DNA of 18,211 nucleotides from Chloroflexota bacterium (GTDB lineage: Bacteria; Chloroflexota; Anaerolineae; Anaerolineales; Villigracilaceae): NCBI GenBank assembly GCA_016191985.1, contig JACPVB010000294.1, positions 1-18,211 of the forward strand. The letters are read 5' to 3'. Position 1 is the first letter of the stretch. Each line of letters opens with the position of its first letter. The notes below the pieces were generated by a model. That model made no database searches. It had not been told where the DNA came from and worked only from the letters and a program-made list of their open reading frames with translations. Both the position numbers and the translations under genes were made by a program. Shown piece by piece: positions 1 through 7,765 of the stretch.

Positions 1-28
1 ATCTCTTTATTCGAAAGGTGAGCCGATC

Positions 29-679
29 ATGACAAAACTACGCGTAGACTTCTTTTCAATTTCGCTGGACGGTTACGGCGCCGGTCCGCATCAGAGTTTC
101 GATAACCCACTCGGCGTCGGCGGAGAATCCTTGCACGATTGGTTCGTTGTAACGCGCTCCTTTCATCAAATGGCTGGCCAAAATGAAGGCGAGACCGGTA
201 TTGACAATGATTTCGCGGAGCGCGGCACAAAAAATCTCGGCGCATTCATTATGGGACGCAACATGTTTGGGCCGCCGCAAGGTGGGGACTGGGTCGATGA
301 CACGTGGAAGGGTTGGTGGGGTGATAATCCGCCCTATCACGGGCCTGTGTTCGTACTTACCCACTATCCGCGTGCGTCAGTCACGATGGAAGGCGGCACC
401 ACATACCATTTCGTGACCGATGGCATTCATGCTGCGCTCAAACTGGCCACCGAAGCGGCGAATGGCAAAGATATTCGACTGGCCGGTGGCGTGGCGACAA
501 TCCGCCAATACCTTCAGGCAGGGCTGATTGACCAGTTGCACATTCCTATCTCGCCGATTCTACTTGGCACAGGTGAATCGCTGTTCTCCGGCATTGACAT
601 GCTCAAGCTCGGCTACGTGGTCACAGAACACGTCCCGACTGCAAGGGCAACACATATTGTTCTGACGAAACGTAAATAG
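29..679 (+). CDS. Dihydrofolate reductase family protein (RibD C-terminal-like), copy 1
   Basis: The 216-aa protein has the RibD_C/dihydrofolate-reductase fold. The N-terminal strand and loop read FFSISLDGYGAGP (about residues 8-20), and the C-terminal half carries the nucleotide-binding signature GGVATIRQYLQAGLIDQLHI near residues 153-172, then a PILLGTGESLF turn. Members of this family are NAD(P)H-dependent reductases of mostly unknown substrate; the true substrate cannot be read from the sequence. It has no membrane segment or signal peptide, so it should be cytosolic. The start ATG has AAGGTGAG about seven bases upstream. It is a distant paralogue of the protein at 1311-1895, and the two flank a glyoxalase-fold gene on the same strand. 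It is neither classical FolA nor full RibD, because no deaminase domain is present. Confidence 0.88.
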   Translation: MTKLRVDFFSISLDGYGAGPHQSFDNPLGVGGESLHDWFVVTRSFHQMAGQNEGETGIDNDFAERGTKNLGAFIMGRNMFGPPQGGDWVDDTWKGWWGDNPPYHGPVFVLTHYPRASVTMEGGTTYHFVTDGIHAALKLATEAANGKDIRLAGGVATIRQYLQAGLIDQLHIPISPILLGTGESLFSGIDMLKLGYVVTEHVPTARATHIVLTKRK

Positions 680-725
680 ACCGGGTCGTTAGACAGGCCC
701 AATTCGTAGCTTTCTGGAGGACGGT

Positions 726-761
726 ATGGAAAGCAGCCTCAAAGCGAAAGTTAAAAAATGA
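726..761 (+). other. Eleven-codon mini-ORF with strong ribosome binding site
   Basis: A short frame (MESSLKAKVKK, then TGA) is preceded by TGGAGGACGGT, a better Shine-Dalgarno sequence than those of many genes here. Its stop overlaps, as ATGA, an in-frame upstream ATG (758) of the glyoxalase-fold gene. It could be a leader peptide that couples translation, or the remnant of a lost gene. Nothing in the peptide indicates a function. Confidence 0.2.
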
Positions 762-772
762 GAGGAAATGAT

Positions 773-1210
773 ATGACAATTAAACGGATGGATAACGTCG
801 GCATCGTGGTGGAATCCCTCGATGCTGCCATCTCTTTTTTCGTCGAGCTTGGTCTCGAGCTCGAAGGGCGAGCTACGATTGAAGGAGCCTGGGCGGGGCG
901 CGTCACTGGACTGCGAGACCAGCGCGTCGAGATCGCCATGATGCGCACGCCGGACGGCCACAGCCGGCTCGAGCTCTCGCGATTTCTCACGCCGCCTGCG
1001 GTCGCTGATCACCGGAACGCCCCGGTGAACGCTCTCGGCTACCTCCGTGTCATGTTCGCTGTGGACGACATCGACGATACCCTCGCCCGACTCCGCAAGC
1101 ACGGCGCGCAGCTCGTCGGCGAAGTAGTCCAGTACGAAGGCACGTATCGGCTCTGCTACATCCGCGGCCCCGAAGGACTTCTCATCGGGCTCGCCGAGCA
1201 GCTTGGCTAA
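773..1210 (+). CDS. VOC (glyoxalase/bleomycin-resistance fold) family protein
   Basis: The 145-aa protein has two beta-alpha-beta-beta-beta modules typical of the vicinal oxygen chelate superfamily. Module 1 is MDNVGIVVESLDAAISFFVE (residues 6-25) running to RLELSRF (65-71). Module 2 is LRVMFAVDDIDDTLARL (91-107) running to YRLCYIRGPEGLLIGLAEQL (125-144). In catalytic members the first strand usually has DHVGIVV; here His is Asn8. The expected second-module His is replaced by Arg/Val and the terminal Glu by Gly139. Only Glu67 remains of the usual metal ligands, so a binding or non-glyoxalase role is more likely. The start was set at 773 because AGAGGA lies six bases upstream; an in-frame ATG at 758 has no ribosome binding site. 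It sits between two DHFR-fold genes in the same orientation. Confidence 0.85.
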   Translation: MTIKRMDNVGIVVESLDAAISFFVELGLELEGRATIEGAWAGRVTGLRDQRVEIAMMRTPDGHSRLELSRFLTPPAVADHRNAPVNALGYLRVMFAVDDIDDTLARLRKHGAQLVGEVVQYEGTYRLCYIRGPEGLLIGLAEQLG

Positions 1211-1215
1211 GGCAT

Positions 1216-1262
1216 GCCCGTATGGGCGCAAAAGCACTTTCCTTGCGGCAGGCGAACTGCCG
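1216..1262. repeat. Two short hairpins between accessory genes
   Basis: Two small palindromes lie just after the VOC gene: GCCC-GTAT-GGGC (1216-1227) and CGGCAG-GCGAA-CTGCCG (1246-1262). Neither is followed by a T-run, so they are not convincing intrinsic terminators. They may be local RNA structure or remnants of the acquired segment. Confidence 0.35.
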
Positions 1263-1310
1263 GTTGGAATACGTTCATTCATTTTATGAGTGAGATCACC
1301 AGAGGTCGAA

Positions 1311-1895
1311 ATGTCTGTATCAGTGCTCTATATGTCGATGTCCCTCGACGGGTACATCGCGGGTCCGAATGATGAACCGGACAATCCCGGCGGCGACGGC
1401 TTTATGCGATTGCACGATTGGTATGGTTTCGAAGCACCACCTCCCAATACGAAGGGGAGCGGCTGGGGGGCACACTTCATTGACGAGGGCAATGCGACGG
1501 GTGCAGTGCTTGCCGGCCGACGCACAGTGGAGCAGGTTGATCACTGGGGTGGAAACCATCACGGCGTTCCGATCTTCGTGCCAAGTCACCGGCCGCCGGG
1601 TCCCTCAGTGGCGAACTACCCATTAGTGACCTACGTGACCGATGGGATCGAGAGCGCGATGGCTCAAGCGAAAGCCGCCGCCGGGGACCGGAACGTGCTG
1701 GTGCATGGCGCGTACACGGCGCAACGGGCACTCGAGGCCGGGGTGCTGGACGAGTTGCAGATCCACCAGATCCCGGTGCTGTTCGGTGGTGGCCGCCGGC
1801 TGTTCGAGGTGCTGCCGTCGCGCATCGAGTTGGAGATCGTCCGGGTGATCGACACGCCGGAGGCCACCCACATTCGCTACCGCGTCCGTCGCTGA
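1311..1895 (+). CDS. Dihydrofolate reductase family protein (RibD C-terminal-like), copy 2
   Basis: The 194-aa RibD_C/DHFR-fold reductase has the N-terminal motif MSMSLDGYIAGPNDEPDNPG and the C-terminal stretch ALEAGVLDELQIHQIPVLFG followed by GGRRLF, all typical of the family. The usual GGA turn before it is GAY here. The substrate is unknown and the protein should be cytosolic. The start was chosen at ATG 1311 with AGAGGT just upstream; an in-frame GTG at 1290 is possible but adds residues outside the conserved fold. The coding sequence is noticeably richer in G and C at third positions than the envelope and potassium genes, which suggests horizontal acquisition, perhaps from a high-GC bacterium. 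It converges on the sensor kinase gene with only 21 bases between their stops and no clear terminator. Confidence 0.87.
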   Translation: MSVSVLYMSMSLDGYIAGPNDEPDNPGGDGFMRLHDWYGFEAPPPNTKGSGWGAHFIDEGNATGAVLAGRRTVEQVDHWGGNHHGVPIFVPSHRPPGPSVANYPLVTYVTDGIESAMAQAKAAAGDRNVLVHGAYTAQRALEAGVLDELQIHQIPVLFGGGRRLFEVLPSRIELEIVRVIDTPEATHIRYRVRR

Positions 1896-1916
1896 GCCGG
1901 TCGACGACCTGAAACC

Positions 1917-3137
1917 CTACACCACCCCACGGAAAACCCGAATTTCAAAGCTCGTGCCAGCGCCACGCTCGCTGTGGACGGAGATATCACCACCCTGTGC
2001 GGTGAAGACGGCTTTGGCCAGGGCCAACCCGATGCCAACGTTGTTCTCGCCTGCGCCCTCACCGCGATAGAAGCGGTTGAAGATGTTCGGTATATCGCGG
2101 CTGGCGATCCCTTCGCCATCATCGCTGACAATGATCTCAGCATACAGGGCATTCTCACCGTAGCTGATCTCTATGTTCCCATCTTCAGGAGTATGCTCGA
2201 TGCAGTTCTTGATTACGTTGGTCAATGCTTCCACACTCCAGTTGAGATCGCCACTAAAGCTTGCGCCTTCGCTGCCATGAATTACGAGGTTCTGCTTCTT
2301 AATCTCAAGCGGAATTTGCAACGGTTCCAGTGCTCTTTCGATCAGCAGACGCACATCCACCGACTCTCTTTTAAAAGCTGCGGTACCAGCATCCAAGCGC
2401 GCCAATTTGAGCAGCGCACCCGTCAGCCATTGGATGCGCCCAAGCTGTGCACGCAGCCGTTCGACAAATCCGTGCCGATCTTCCTCCGGCGGGTCTTCAG
2501 CCAGCAGGTCGGCCAACACGCCCACCGAAGTTAGCGGGGTCTTGATCTGGTGGGAGATATCGGCGATCAGGTTGGATAAAGCGGTCTTATCTTTTTGCAA
2601 CAACTCGGCTTGTTCGCGCAGACGGACCGTGACCTTGTACAAATCGTTTTTCAACAGACTGAAGCTGCCTTCACCGTTGTCGCGCACGTCGAGGGAATAA
2701 TCGGCGTTGTCGATACGGCGCAGGTATGCCGAAAGCCCCGCCACTTGTGCGGAGACCGTCCGCCGGTAACGCACCAGCAAAAGAACGAAGCCTGTGCAGA
2801 CCAACCCCACCAGCGCGAGTTCAATAATTAGCAGGCTGGTGGCAATCTGGGTATCCACCCCACTCTGATCGCCAAGCCCATATTTCTCCAACACCTGCGT
2901 GCCCAAGTCTACTGAATGGGCATTCGGTGAACGCAGATTCTGCACAACCTGCGCCTCGGCCTCGGGGTAGCGCTGGGCCACAATGCCGACGATGCCTGCA
3001 TAAGTTTCTTTAAGAGCGTGGTTGGCATAAGCGATCATCCCCAGGTTGAGCAGCACCACCGCAAGCAGTGCGATCCCCGACAATGCAATCATGGACAGGA
3101 ACAATTTTCGGTCTTCCAGTTGAAAGAGTTGTTTCAT
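1917..3137 (-). CDS. Two-component sensor histidine kinase
   Basis: The 406-aa membrane kinase has TM1 at about residues 13-37, an extracytoplasmic loop of roughly 60 residues, TM2 at about 100-123 and a HAMP-like linker. The HisKA domain has the phosphoacceptor His196 in SHQIKTPLTS. In the HATPase domain the N-box is NVIKNCIEHT, the G1 box DDGEG (339-343) and the G2 box GIGLALAK, all intact. The external loop, with QRYPEAEAQVV and VLEKYGLG, resembles a VanS-like group often linked to envelope-stress or peptide-antibiotic sensing; that assignment is from memory and only suggestive. The start is ATG 3137, preceded by AGGGGA, rather than a GTG-type start further upstream that would overlap the regulator. 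It is one base downstream of the response regulator stop, so the two are co-transcribed. Confidence 0.92.
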   Translation of the reverse strand: MKQLFQLEDRKLFLSMIALSGIALLAVVLLNLGMIAYANHALKETYAGIVGIVAQRYPEAEAQVVQNLRSPNAHSVDLGTQVLEKYGLGDQSGVDTQIATSLLIIELALVGLVCTGFVLLLVRYRRTVSAQVAGLSAYLRRIDNADYSLDVRDNGEGSFSLLKNDLYKVTVRLREQAELLQKDKTALSNLIADISHQIKTPLTSVGVLADLLAEDPPEEDRHGFVERLRAQLGRIQWLTGALLKLARLDAGTAAFKRESVDVRLLIERALEPLQIPLEIKKQNLVIHGSEGASFSGDLNWSVEALTNVIKNCIEHTPEDGNIEISYGENALYAEIIVSDDGEGIASRDIPNIFNRFYRGEGAGENNVGIGLALAKAVFTAQGGDISVHSERGAGTSFEIRVFRGVV

Positions 3138-3138
3138 A

Positions 3139-3825
3139 TCAATCCCCTGCCTGATAGCCCAGCCCACGCACGGTCTTGATCAGCGCCGGGTTCTGCGGGT
3201 CGTCCTCGAGCTTCTCGCGCAGGCGCTTGATATAGACCGTTATCGTGTTGTCGTTGACGAAATCCCCGTCCACCTCCCAGATCTGGGCCAGGATTTGCCC
3301 CCGAGAGAGCACGCGTCCCTGATTGGCGAACAGCGTGAGTAGCAAGCGGTATTCCAAGGCGGTCAAGGGCACCTCGCGCCCGTTCTTGTACACCTTGGCC
3401 TGCTGGGCGACCACCGTCACATCTCCACAGGTAAGTGTTCGGTCAGATGCCTCGATGGCGCCAGTGGCGCCACGGCGCAAGACGGCTTTCATGCGCGAGA
3501 TCAACTCACGCAGGCGGAAGGGCTTGGTGATGTATTCGTCCGCGCCCAGGTCGAGGCCGAGGACGATGCTAGCTTCTTCGTCGCGGGCAGAAAGGATGAT
3601 GATGGGCGTATCCCCGGCGGCGCGGATCTCCTTGCACAGCGCGTAGCCGCTGCCATCCGGCAATCCCAGATCCAAGAGCACAAGGTCGAAGGGTTGGCGC
3701 TTGAGCAGGTCGCGCGCCTCGTCCAGGCGGTGGGCCAGACTGACTTGGAAACCGTCCTGCTTGAGCGAGTATTCCACCCCCATTGCGATGGTGTCATCGT
3801 CTTCGACGAAAAGGATAGAAAGCAT
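3139..3825 (-). CDS. OmpR-family response regulator
   Basis: The 228-aa regulator has a receiver domain at residues 1-115: acidic pocket VEDDD (Glu8-Asp9-Asp10), phosphoacceptor Asp52 in LLDLGLPDGSG, Ser79 and Lys101 in ITKPF. An OmpR/PhoB winged-helix domain follows (about 130-228) with LTALEYRLL, the recognition-helix region NTITVYIKRLREKL and the wing motif VRGLGYQ. It should be activated by the adjacent kinase and bind DNA as a dimer. ATG 3825 has AGGA about eight bases upstream, and a TATAAT box lies about 38 bases before the start. No ABC transporter or other obvious target lies beside this pair, so its regulon cannot be read from the window. The envelope operon upstream on the same strand is one possible target. 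Confidence 0.94.
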   Translation of the reverse strand: MLSILFVEDDDTIAMGVEYSLKQDGFQVSLAHRLDEARDLLKRQPFDLVLLDLGLPDGSGYALCKEIRAAGDTPIIILSARDEEASIVLGLDLGADEYITKPFRLRELISRMKAVLRRGATGAIEASDRTLTCGDVTVVAQQAKVYKNGREVPLTALEYRLLLTLFANQGRVLSRGQILAQIWEVDGDFVNDNTITVYIKRLREKLEDDPQNPALIKTVRGLGYQAGD

Positions 3826-3862
3826 ATGAAGAATCCTGGAAATCTATATTGAGTTTCAGACA

Positions 3863-3891
3863 ATTATAGCTTAGGCTTTTCCCACCAATTA
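3863..3891 (-). promoter_or_regulatory. Candidate promoter of the response regulator/kinase operon
   Basis: On the minus strand a perfect TATAAT occupies 3868-3863. The -35 region is weak: TAATTG (3891-3886) at a 17-bp spacing, or TTGGTG (3888-3883) at a short 14-bp spacing. The 79-bp gap between the GT-C-like gene and the regulator makes an independent promoter plausible. Confidence 0.45.
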
Positions 3892-3904
3892 CGGGAGAGC
3901 CTGT

Positions 3905-5596
3905 TTATCGAAAAAGATGCGAATGTTCCCGGGGCATCAGCGCCTTTTGGTCGGAACAAACTTCAGCCTGTTGCAAAGCATAAACGGGCAATAACTTGTC
4001 ATCGAATGAGTTCCTATACCAGAAGACAATTTTTCCTTTGCGGGCCTCCTCCTCAAGGAATGCACGAAGCGCACTGCGGGAAACCCCTACGAGCGATAAT
4101 TGGTCATCCGGAATATAGTCGCTGGCCGCGGGCGTAATCAACACCTTCCGATGGGTGCAGAGCGCCTGCTCGATCATCTCGCGCAGTTCATAAAAATCAT
4201 CCGGGGAGCTTTGGCCGTCTTGCAGGGATCGAAATAGATTAACTGTGTTCGGCCTGTAGCCCCAATACCTCAAATGCGGCACAAGATCGCCAGCGGTGAT
4301 CAACACATCGTTTGGATTGGAACTATTCATCCAAATATCCAGAGCCTCATCAAATGCAGCGGCATCCTGATCGTCATCGAGATTTTGTAAATTGATCGAG
4401 AAAACGATGACCCCGGCCACGAGAGGCAATAGGATCATCGCCCGGCTCATTCCGCGCCCGGGCCTGGGCAGCCAATTTCTGACGCTTTTTTCCACGCCTT
4501 CAAATGAGATCGCCAGGAAGATGCACGAGGGAATTAATGTGAGCAGCCAGAACTTTGGGTTCTGAGGTTCCCACCACAGAATAAGAAGCCAGGTAACCAA
4601 ACACTCCAGGAAAGCGGCGTGCATCACCGCCTGCTTCTTCTCGTCGTGAACCTTCCGGGTCGCGAAACCAAGCGGCATCGTCATAAAAAGGGAAGCCAGG
4701 AGCATATAGATGGTGAATGAAGCTCCGTCGAGAGATGAGAAGATCACTCGCTGGGATACGGCATCCAATGCGGTTTCAAGGAATCGAGTGTTTAAATATC
4801 TCCCATAGGTCGGGTCGCCAAGGTATCCTCGCATCCATCCAATAATCCAAGCCGGAGAAAGGGTTGAGGTGACGATGTATCCCAATATCAGATAACCAAG
4901 GACAATGGTCAGGGCTGCCGAGGCGGCGAACGCGGCCACCTGCCTGATCTTGACTTCTTTTGTTTGCATCCCTATGGCAGGGGTCAATAAGATCAGCGCC
5001 ACACCAATTGGAAGAAGCACTGCGTTCAACTGATGGAATAATACGGATAGCCCGGCGAGTATCCCGGATACAAAAGGATACCTGCGTCCCTGCACGGTAA
5101 CTTCATAAACAAGAACGATCCAAAAACACAACAAAGACAGGATCGCAAAGTGATAAATATCCCCTGTGCCGGCAAAGAACCAGAAACTATGGCTTGCTCC
5201 GATTATCCCTGCCAGGCCGAGGGCATAGAAAGGTTTCACCTTTATCAGGAGGACCAACATTGCAAAGAAAATACCGATGATCAGGCCGCCCAGTATGCTG
5301 TTGAAAATTTGAAACACAAAAAGCGCCCTGCCGTCGTACCCAAGTTGTTGCGCAAGCCAGAATATTGTGGAAAGAATAAAATGCCCCAGGGGATGGTTTC
5401 CACGCATCATTTTTATGCCGTTCACTTCCGTTGAATAGGCATAGTCCAGGGAATCCCAGGGTTGAGAGGCCAGGTCTATGGGGAGAACCAGATACAAGCC
5501 GCTAAAAGAAAGAAAAAGCAAAACGCCCGTCAGGTAAACCAGCCTGCGGTGGGATGACTCAGGCTTTGCGGATAAAAGATTTGTCATCTCGATCAC
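3905..5596 (-). CDS. Polytopic membrane protein, GT-C-type glycosyltransferase-like
   Basis: The 563-aa protein has a first membrane helix at residues 20-40, then an external loop with acidic residues in QPWDSLDYAYSTE (Asp48, Asp51) and RGNHPLGH. About ten further hydrophobic helices run to about residue 415, followed by a soluble C-terminal domain (about 420-563) with NPNDVLITAGDLVPHLRYWG. This layout matches GT-C enzymes (PMT/ArnT/DUF2723-like), which transfer sugars from polyprenyl-phosphate donors on the outer face of the membrane; the Asp in loop 1 is the usual catalytic position. Donor and acceptor cannot be deduced. The GTG start overlaps the stop of the upstream phosphodiesterase-fold gene (GTGA). 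An ATG at 5587 is an alternative start, and neither has a strong ribosome binding site. Translational coupling suggests the two act on the same extracytoplasmic substrate. Confidence 0.75.
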   Translation of the reverse strand: MIEMTNLLSAKPESSHRRLVYLTGVLLFLSFSGLYLVLPIDLASQPWDSLDYAYSTEVNGIKMMRGNHPLGHFILSTIFWLAQQLGYDGRALFVFQIFNSILGGLIIGIFFAMLVLLIKVKPFYALGLAGIIGASHSFWFFAGTGDIYHFAILSLLCFWIVLVYEVTVQGRRYPFVSGILAGLSVLFHQLNAVLLPIGVALILLTPAIGMQTKEVKIRQVAAFAASAALTIVLGYLILGYIVTSTLSPAWIIGWMRGYLGDPTYGRYLNTRFLETALDAVSQRVIFSSLDGASFTIYMLLASLFMTMPLGFATRKVHDEKKQAVMHAAFLECLVTWLLILWWEPQNPKFWLLTLIPSCIFLAISFEGVEKSVRNWLPRPGRGMSRAMILLPLVAGVIVFSINLQNLDDDQDAAAFDEALDIWMNSSNPNDVLITAGDLVPHLRYWGYRPNTVNLFRSLQDGQSSPDDFYELREMIEQALCTHRKVLITPAASDYIPDDQLSLVGVSRSALRAFLEEEARKGKIVFWYRNSFDDKLLPVYALQQAEVCSDQKALMPREHSHLFR

Positions 5597-7128
5597 GCTT
5601 TAAATAACCGGTTGACTTCGTCCAACTTTTGGAGCAATTCATCCCGTATGAGAACGGCATCCGCTGGACGGGATGGATACAAATCGCGTAATTCCTCGCG
5701 GTCCTCTTCAAGGTTATAGAATTCAAATTGCTCGCCGTCTGGATATTTGTAATACGTCAACCTTTGATGATTCTTTGTGAGCGAAATGCTGGTCTTGGTC
5801 AGGGGCGCAAGGGATGCGTTGGTTTTGGCATCCATCGAATAGATGCTCCGCCCTGGATCATTCACCCCGCCAAACTCAGGGAGCAACTCTCCTTCCACCC
5901 AGGATGGCGCGGGGCTGCCAATCAGGTGCGCCAACGTGGGCAGAAGGTCAATGGAACTGGTGTAGGTGTGAACATCCTTGCGCTTCTTTTGTCCAGGCTG
6001 AAAAATGATCAACGGGATGTGAATGAGAGGGTCGAAGATCAGCGGCGTAAAATGTCCCCGCTCGCCGCGCTCATTTAATTCCCCGTGATCTGCGGTGATA
6101 ATCACGTAGCTCCGTTCCAGCAAGCCGGAGTCTTCCATGTATTGGAACAGGCGGCTGACTTCGGCATCCCAACTGGCCATATATTCGTCATATTCCCGGT
6201 TGAGTTGGTTCAGCGTTGCCCGGGATTTTTTCCCCCACGACAGGCGATGTACCGGCTTGACCGGCGGCTGCCAGCCGTCATTGAAGATGTTACGGAATGG
6301 TTTAAGAGGCATGTAGTTCTCGTGCGGAGGATAAAAATGGAAATAAACAAACCCCGGTTCTTCCAGCCCCCGCAGGGTTTGAATGGCTCCGTCCACTACA
6401 TCGGCGAGCAGGAATTGCTCTGTGTTATCCGGCAGCCCAAGCGGATATTCATCCGAAAAACGAAGGTCATTATCCCGAGTCGCAGTGGTTTTCCAGAGGT
6501 TGTATATAGGGTTGACAAAAAGGGAGGAGGAACTGGTGGTGCGGTCCAGAAGTATGTTGTTTTCGAGGCTGGCAAATGCCATCTGCGGATCATTTTTAAA
6601 CGGCCCGAAATTGTACAGGAAACGATGTTCCAGGTTAAAGGCCCCAACTTTTAGATGGGTATCCAAATATTTTGCGCATTGGAAGAGAAGGATATCGGCG
6701 AATTTGTTCTGCGCGTATGCGAGTGTCGAATGGGTGTTTGAGAAAATTGAAAATATCTGGTCGTTTAAATGTTCTTTGATGATTCCGCCGCTCCCCAGGC
6801 TGAAGGCGCGATGAGACCAGGGATACAAACCCGTCAACATCGATGCGGTGCCCGGGATTGTGAAAGTGCCAGCCGAGTAATGGTTGTGGAATACGGTTGC
6901 CTTTTCCATAAACCGTTCCAGATTCGGCATGGTGTCACGAGGATAGCCATAAAACCGCAAGTGATTTGCAGACCAGGCATCGAAGACCAGAATGATCACG
7001 TTGCGGTGAACATTTCCCTCACGCTTTGGAAGAGTGGCATGCGCGATAGGCCTTGCAAGCCAGGTGAGAGGGATCAGAGATACAAACTTCAGGAAATCGC
7101 GCCTGGATATATTCTTTTTCCGGTTCAT
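5593..7128 (-). CDS. Tat-exported sulfatase/alkaline-phosphatase-fold enzyme with Thr at the nucleophile position
   Basis: The 511-aa protein opens with a twin-arginine signal (SRRDFLKFVSLIPLTW) and continues as an alkaline-phosphatase-superfamily domain. The first metal ligand is Asp50 in LVFDAWSANHL, the second metal centre is ADHGE (Asp347, His348), and His359 lies in RGHF. The sulfatase signature C/S-x-P-S-R...LTG reads T-I-P-G-T-A-S-M-L-T-G here: Thr90 replaces the formylglycine precursor and the Arg is absent. Thr nucleophiles are known in phosphoethanolamine and lipoteichoic-acid phosphoglycerol transferases, so a phosphodiesterase or phosphotransferase role is more likely than sulfate ester hydrolysis. 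The start is ATG 7128 with TAGGTGA upstream; an in-frame GTG at 7137 is less likely. It lies between a multispanning membrane protein gene and the GT-C-like gene. Confidence 0.85.
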   Translation of the reverse strand: MNRKKNISRRDFLKFVSLIPLTWLARPIAHATLPKREGNVHRNVIILVFDAWSANHLRFYGYPRDTMPNLERFMEKATVFHNHYSAGTFTIPGTASMLTGLYPWSHRAFSLGSGGIIKEHLNDQIFSIFSNTHSTLAYAQNKFADILLFQCAKYLDTHLKVGAFNLEHRFLYNFGPFKNDPQMAFASLENNILLDRTTSSSSLFVNPIYNLWKTTATRDNDLRFSDEYPLGLPDNTEQFLLADVVDGAIQTLRGLEEPGFVYFHFYPPHENYMPLKPFRNIFNDGWQPPVKPVHRLSWGKKSRATLNQLNREYDEYMASWDAEVSRLFQYMEDSGLLERSYVIITADHGELNERGERGHFTPLIFDPLIHIPLIIFQPGQKKRKDVHTYTSSIDLLPTLAHLIGSPAPSWVEGELLPEFGGVNDPGRSIYSMDAKTNASLAPLTKTSISLTKNHQRLTYYKYPDGEQFEFYNLEEDREELRDLYPSRPADAVLIRDELLQKLDEVNRLFKA

Positions 7129-7145
7129 TTTTATCACCTACCAGT

Positions 7146-7763
7146 TCAGTTGGTTCGCAGAAGTACCAAAATCAGGCTCAGGATTCCGAGAGGAATATAA
7201 AGGTAGGTAAAAATTTGCATACGCTCCTCCACCATCAATAGAAACCTTTGCAACCGTAAGATATTTTGAAAAAGCAATAGAAGCACAAGTAATACCAGGA
7301 GGGCAATTCCCATCCCGCCATAGAGAACAGACATGGAGGGAACCGCATAGTTCAAAGAAAACAGGTAATACTCCAAACGGATCATGGCGATGCTCCCGAC
7401 CCATGCGGCGATGAACCCCTTGTAGATGAATCCCTCCTTGAACCATTTTCCAGGCAAAATGAAAGCGGCGAGGATCAAAGCCCCCATGACGAACAGGCTT
7501 TCCAGCAAAGCAAAAGCCATCAGATAAAAGAAGACATTAAAGATTTCTCCCAGCGTATGATACAGATACAAGGAAGATACTTGATACAAGAATCCCCGCA
7601 CCGCCCAGCCATAAATGGCAAAAACTACCCCCCCAAAGACAAACGGGATCTCCCGCCATCCAGGCAAGCGGCTGGCAAGAACATGCAAGCTATGACCCTC
7701 TTTTTCACGGGAGAATTCAATGGCTTGCGTTTGAGATTGACTCTGGTCTGGTGTGAGGGCCAT
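7146..7763 (-). CDS. Uncharacterised five-helix membrane protein
   Basis: The 205-aa protein has a hydrophilic N-terminus of about 38 residues. Hydrophobic segments lie near residues 41-55, 75-104 (probably one long or kinked helix), 117-128, 149-167 and 185-202. No catalytic motif is recognised. A few charged residues within the membrane part (Glu73, Glu88, Arg129-Glu131) may be functional. It starts two bases after the stop of the 60-aa gene and ends eight bases before the ribosome-binding region of the Tat enzyme, so it belongs to a four-gene operon. It may anchor or supply the exported enzyme; that is inference from position only. Confidence 0.75.
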   Translation of the reverse strand: MALTPDQSQSQTQAIEFSREKEGHSLHVLASRLPGWREIPFVFGGVVFAIYGWAVRGFLYQVSSLYLYHTLGEIFNVFFYLMAFALLESLFVMGALILAAFILPGKWFKEGFIYKGFIAAWVGSIAMIRLEYYLFSLNYAVPSMSVLYGGMGIALLVLLVLLLLFQNILRLQRFLLMVEERMQIFTYLYIPLGILSLILVLLRTN

Positions 7764-7765
7764 TC

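Noticed and set aside
688..694. GTTAGAC heptamer after the first gene, resembling an integron attC core
   Set aside because: No matching RYYYAAC partner or paired inner boxes were found within the gap, and the spacing does not fit a cassette end. One heptamer is not enough to call an integron.
758..772. Upstream ATG for the VOC protein
   Set aside because: It lacks a Shine-Dalgarno, and the AGAGGA between it and ATG 773 fits the second start better. Coupling to the mini-ORF leaves some doubt.
1896..1916. Small palindrome GGTC-GAC-GACC between convergent genes as a shared terminator
   Set aside because: The stem is only 4 bp and has no T-run on either strand.
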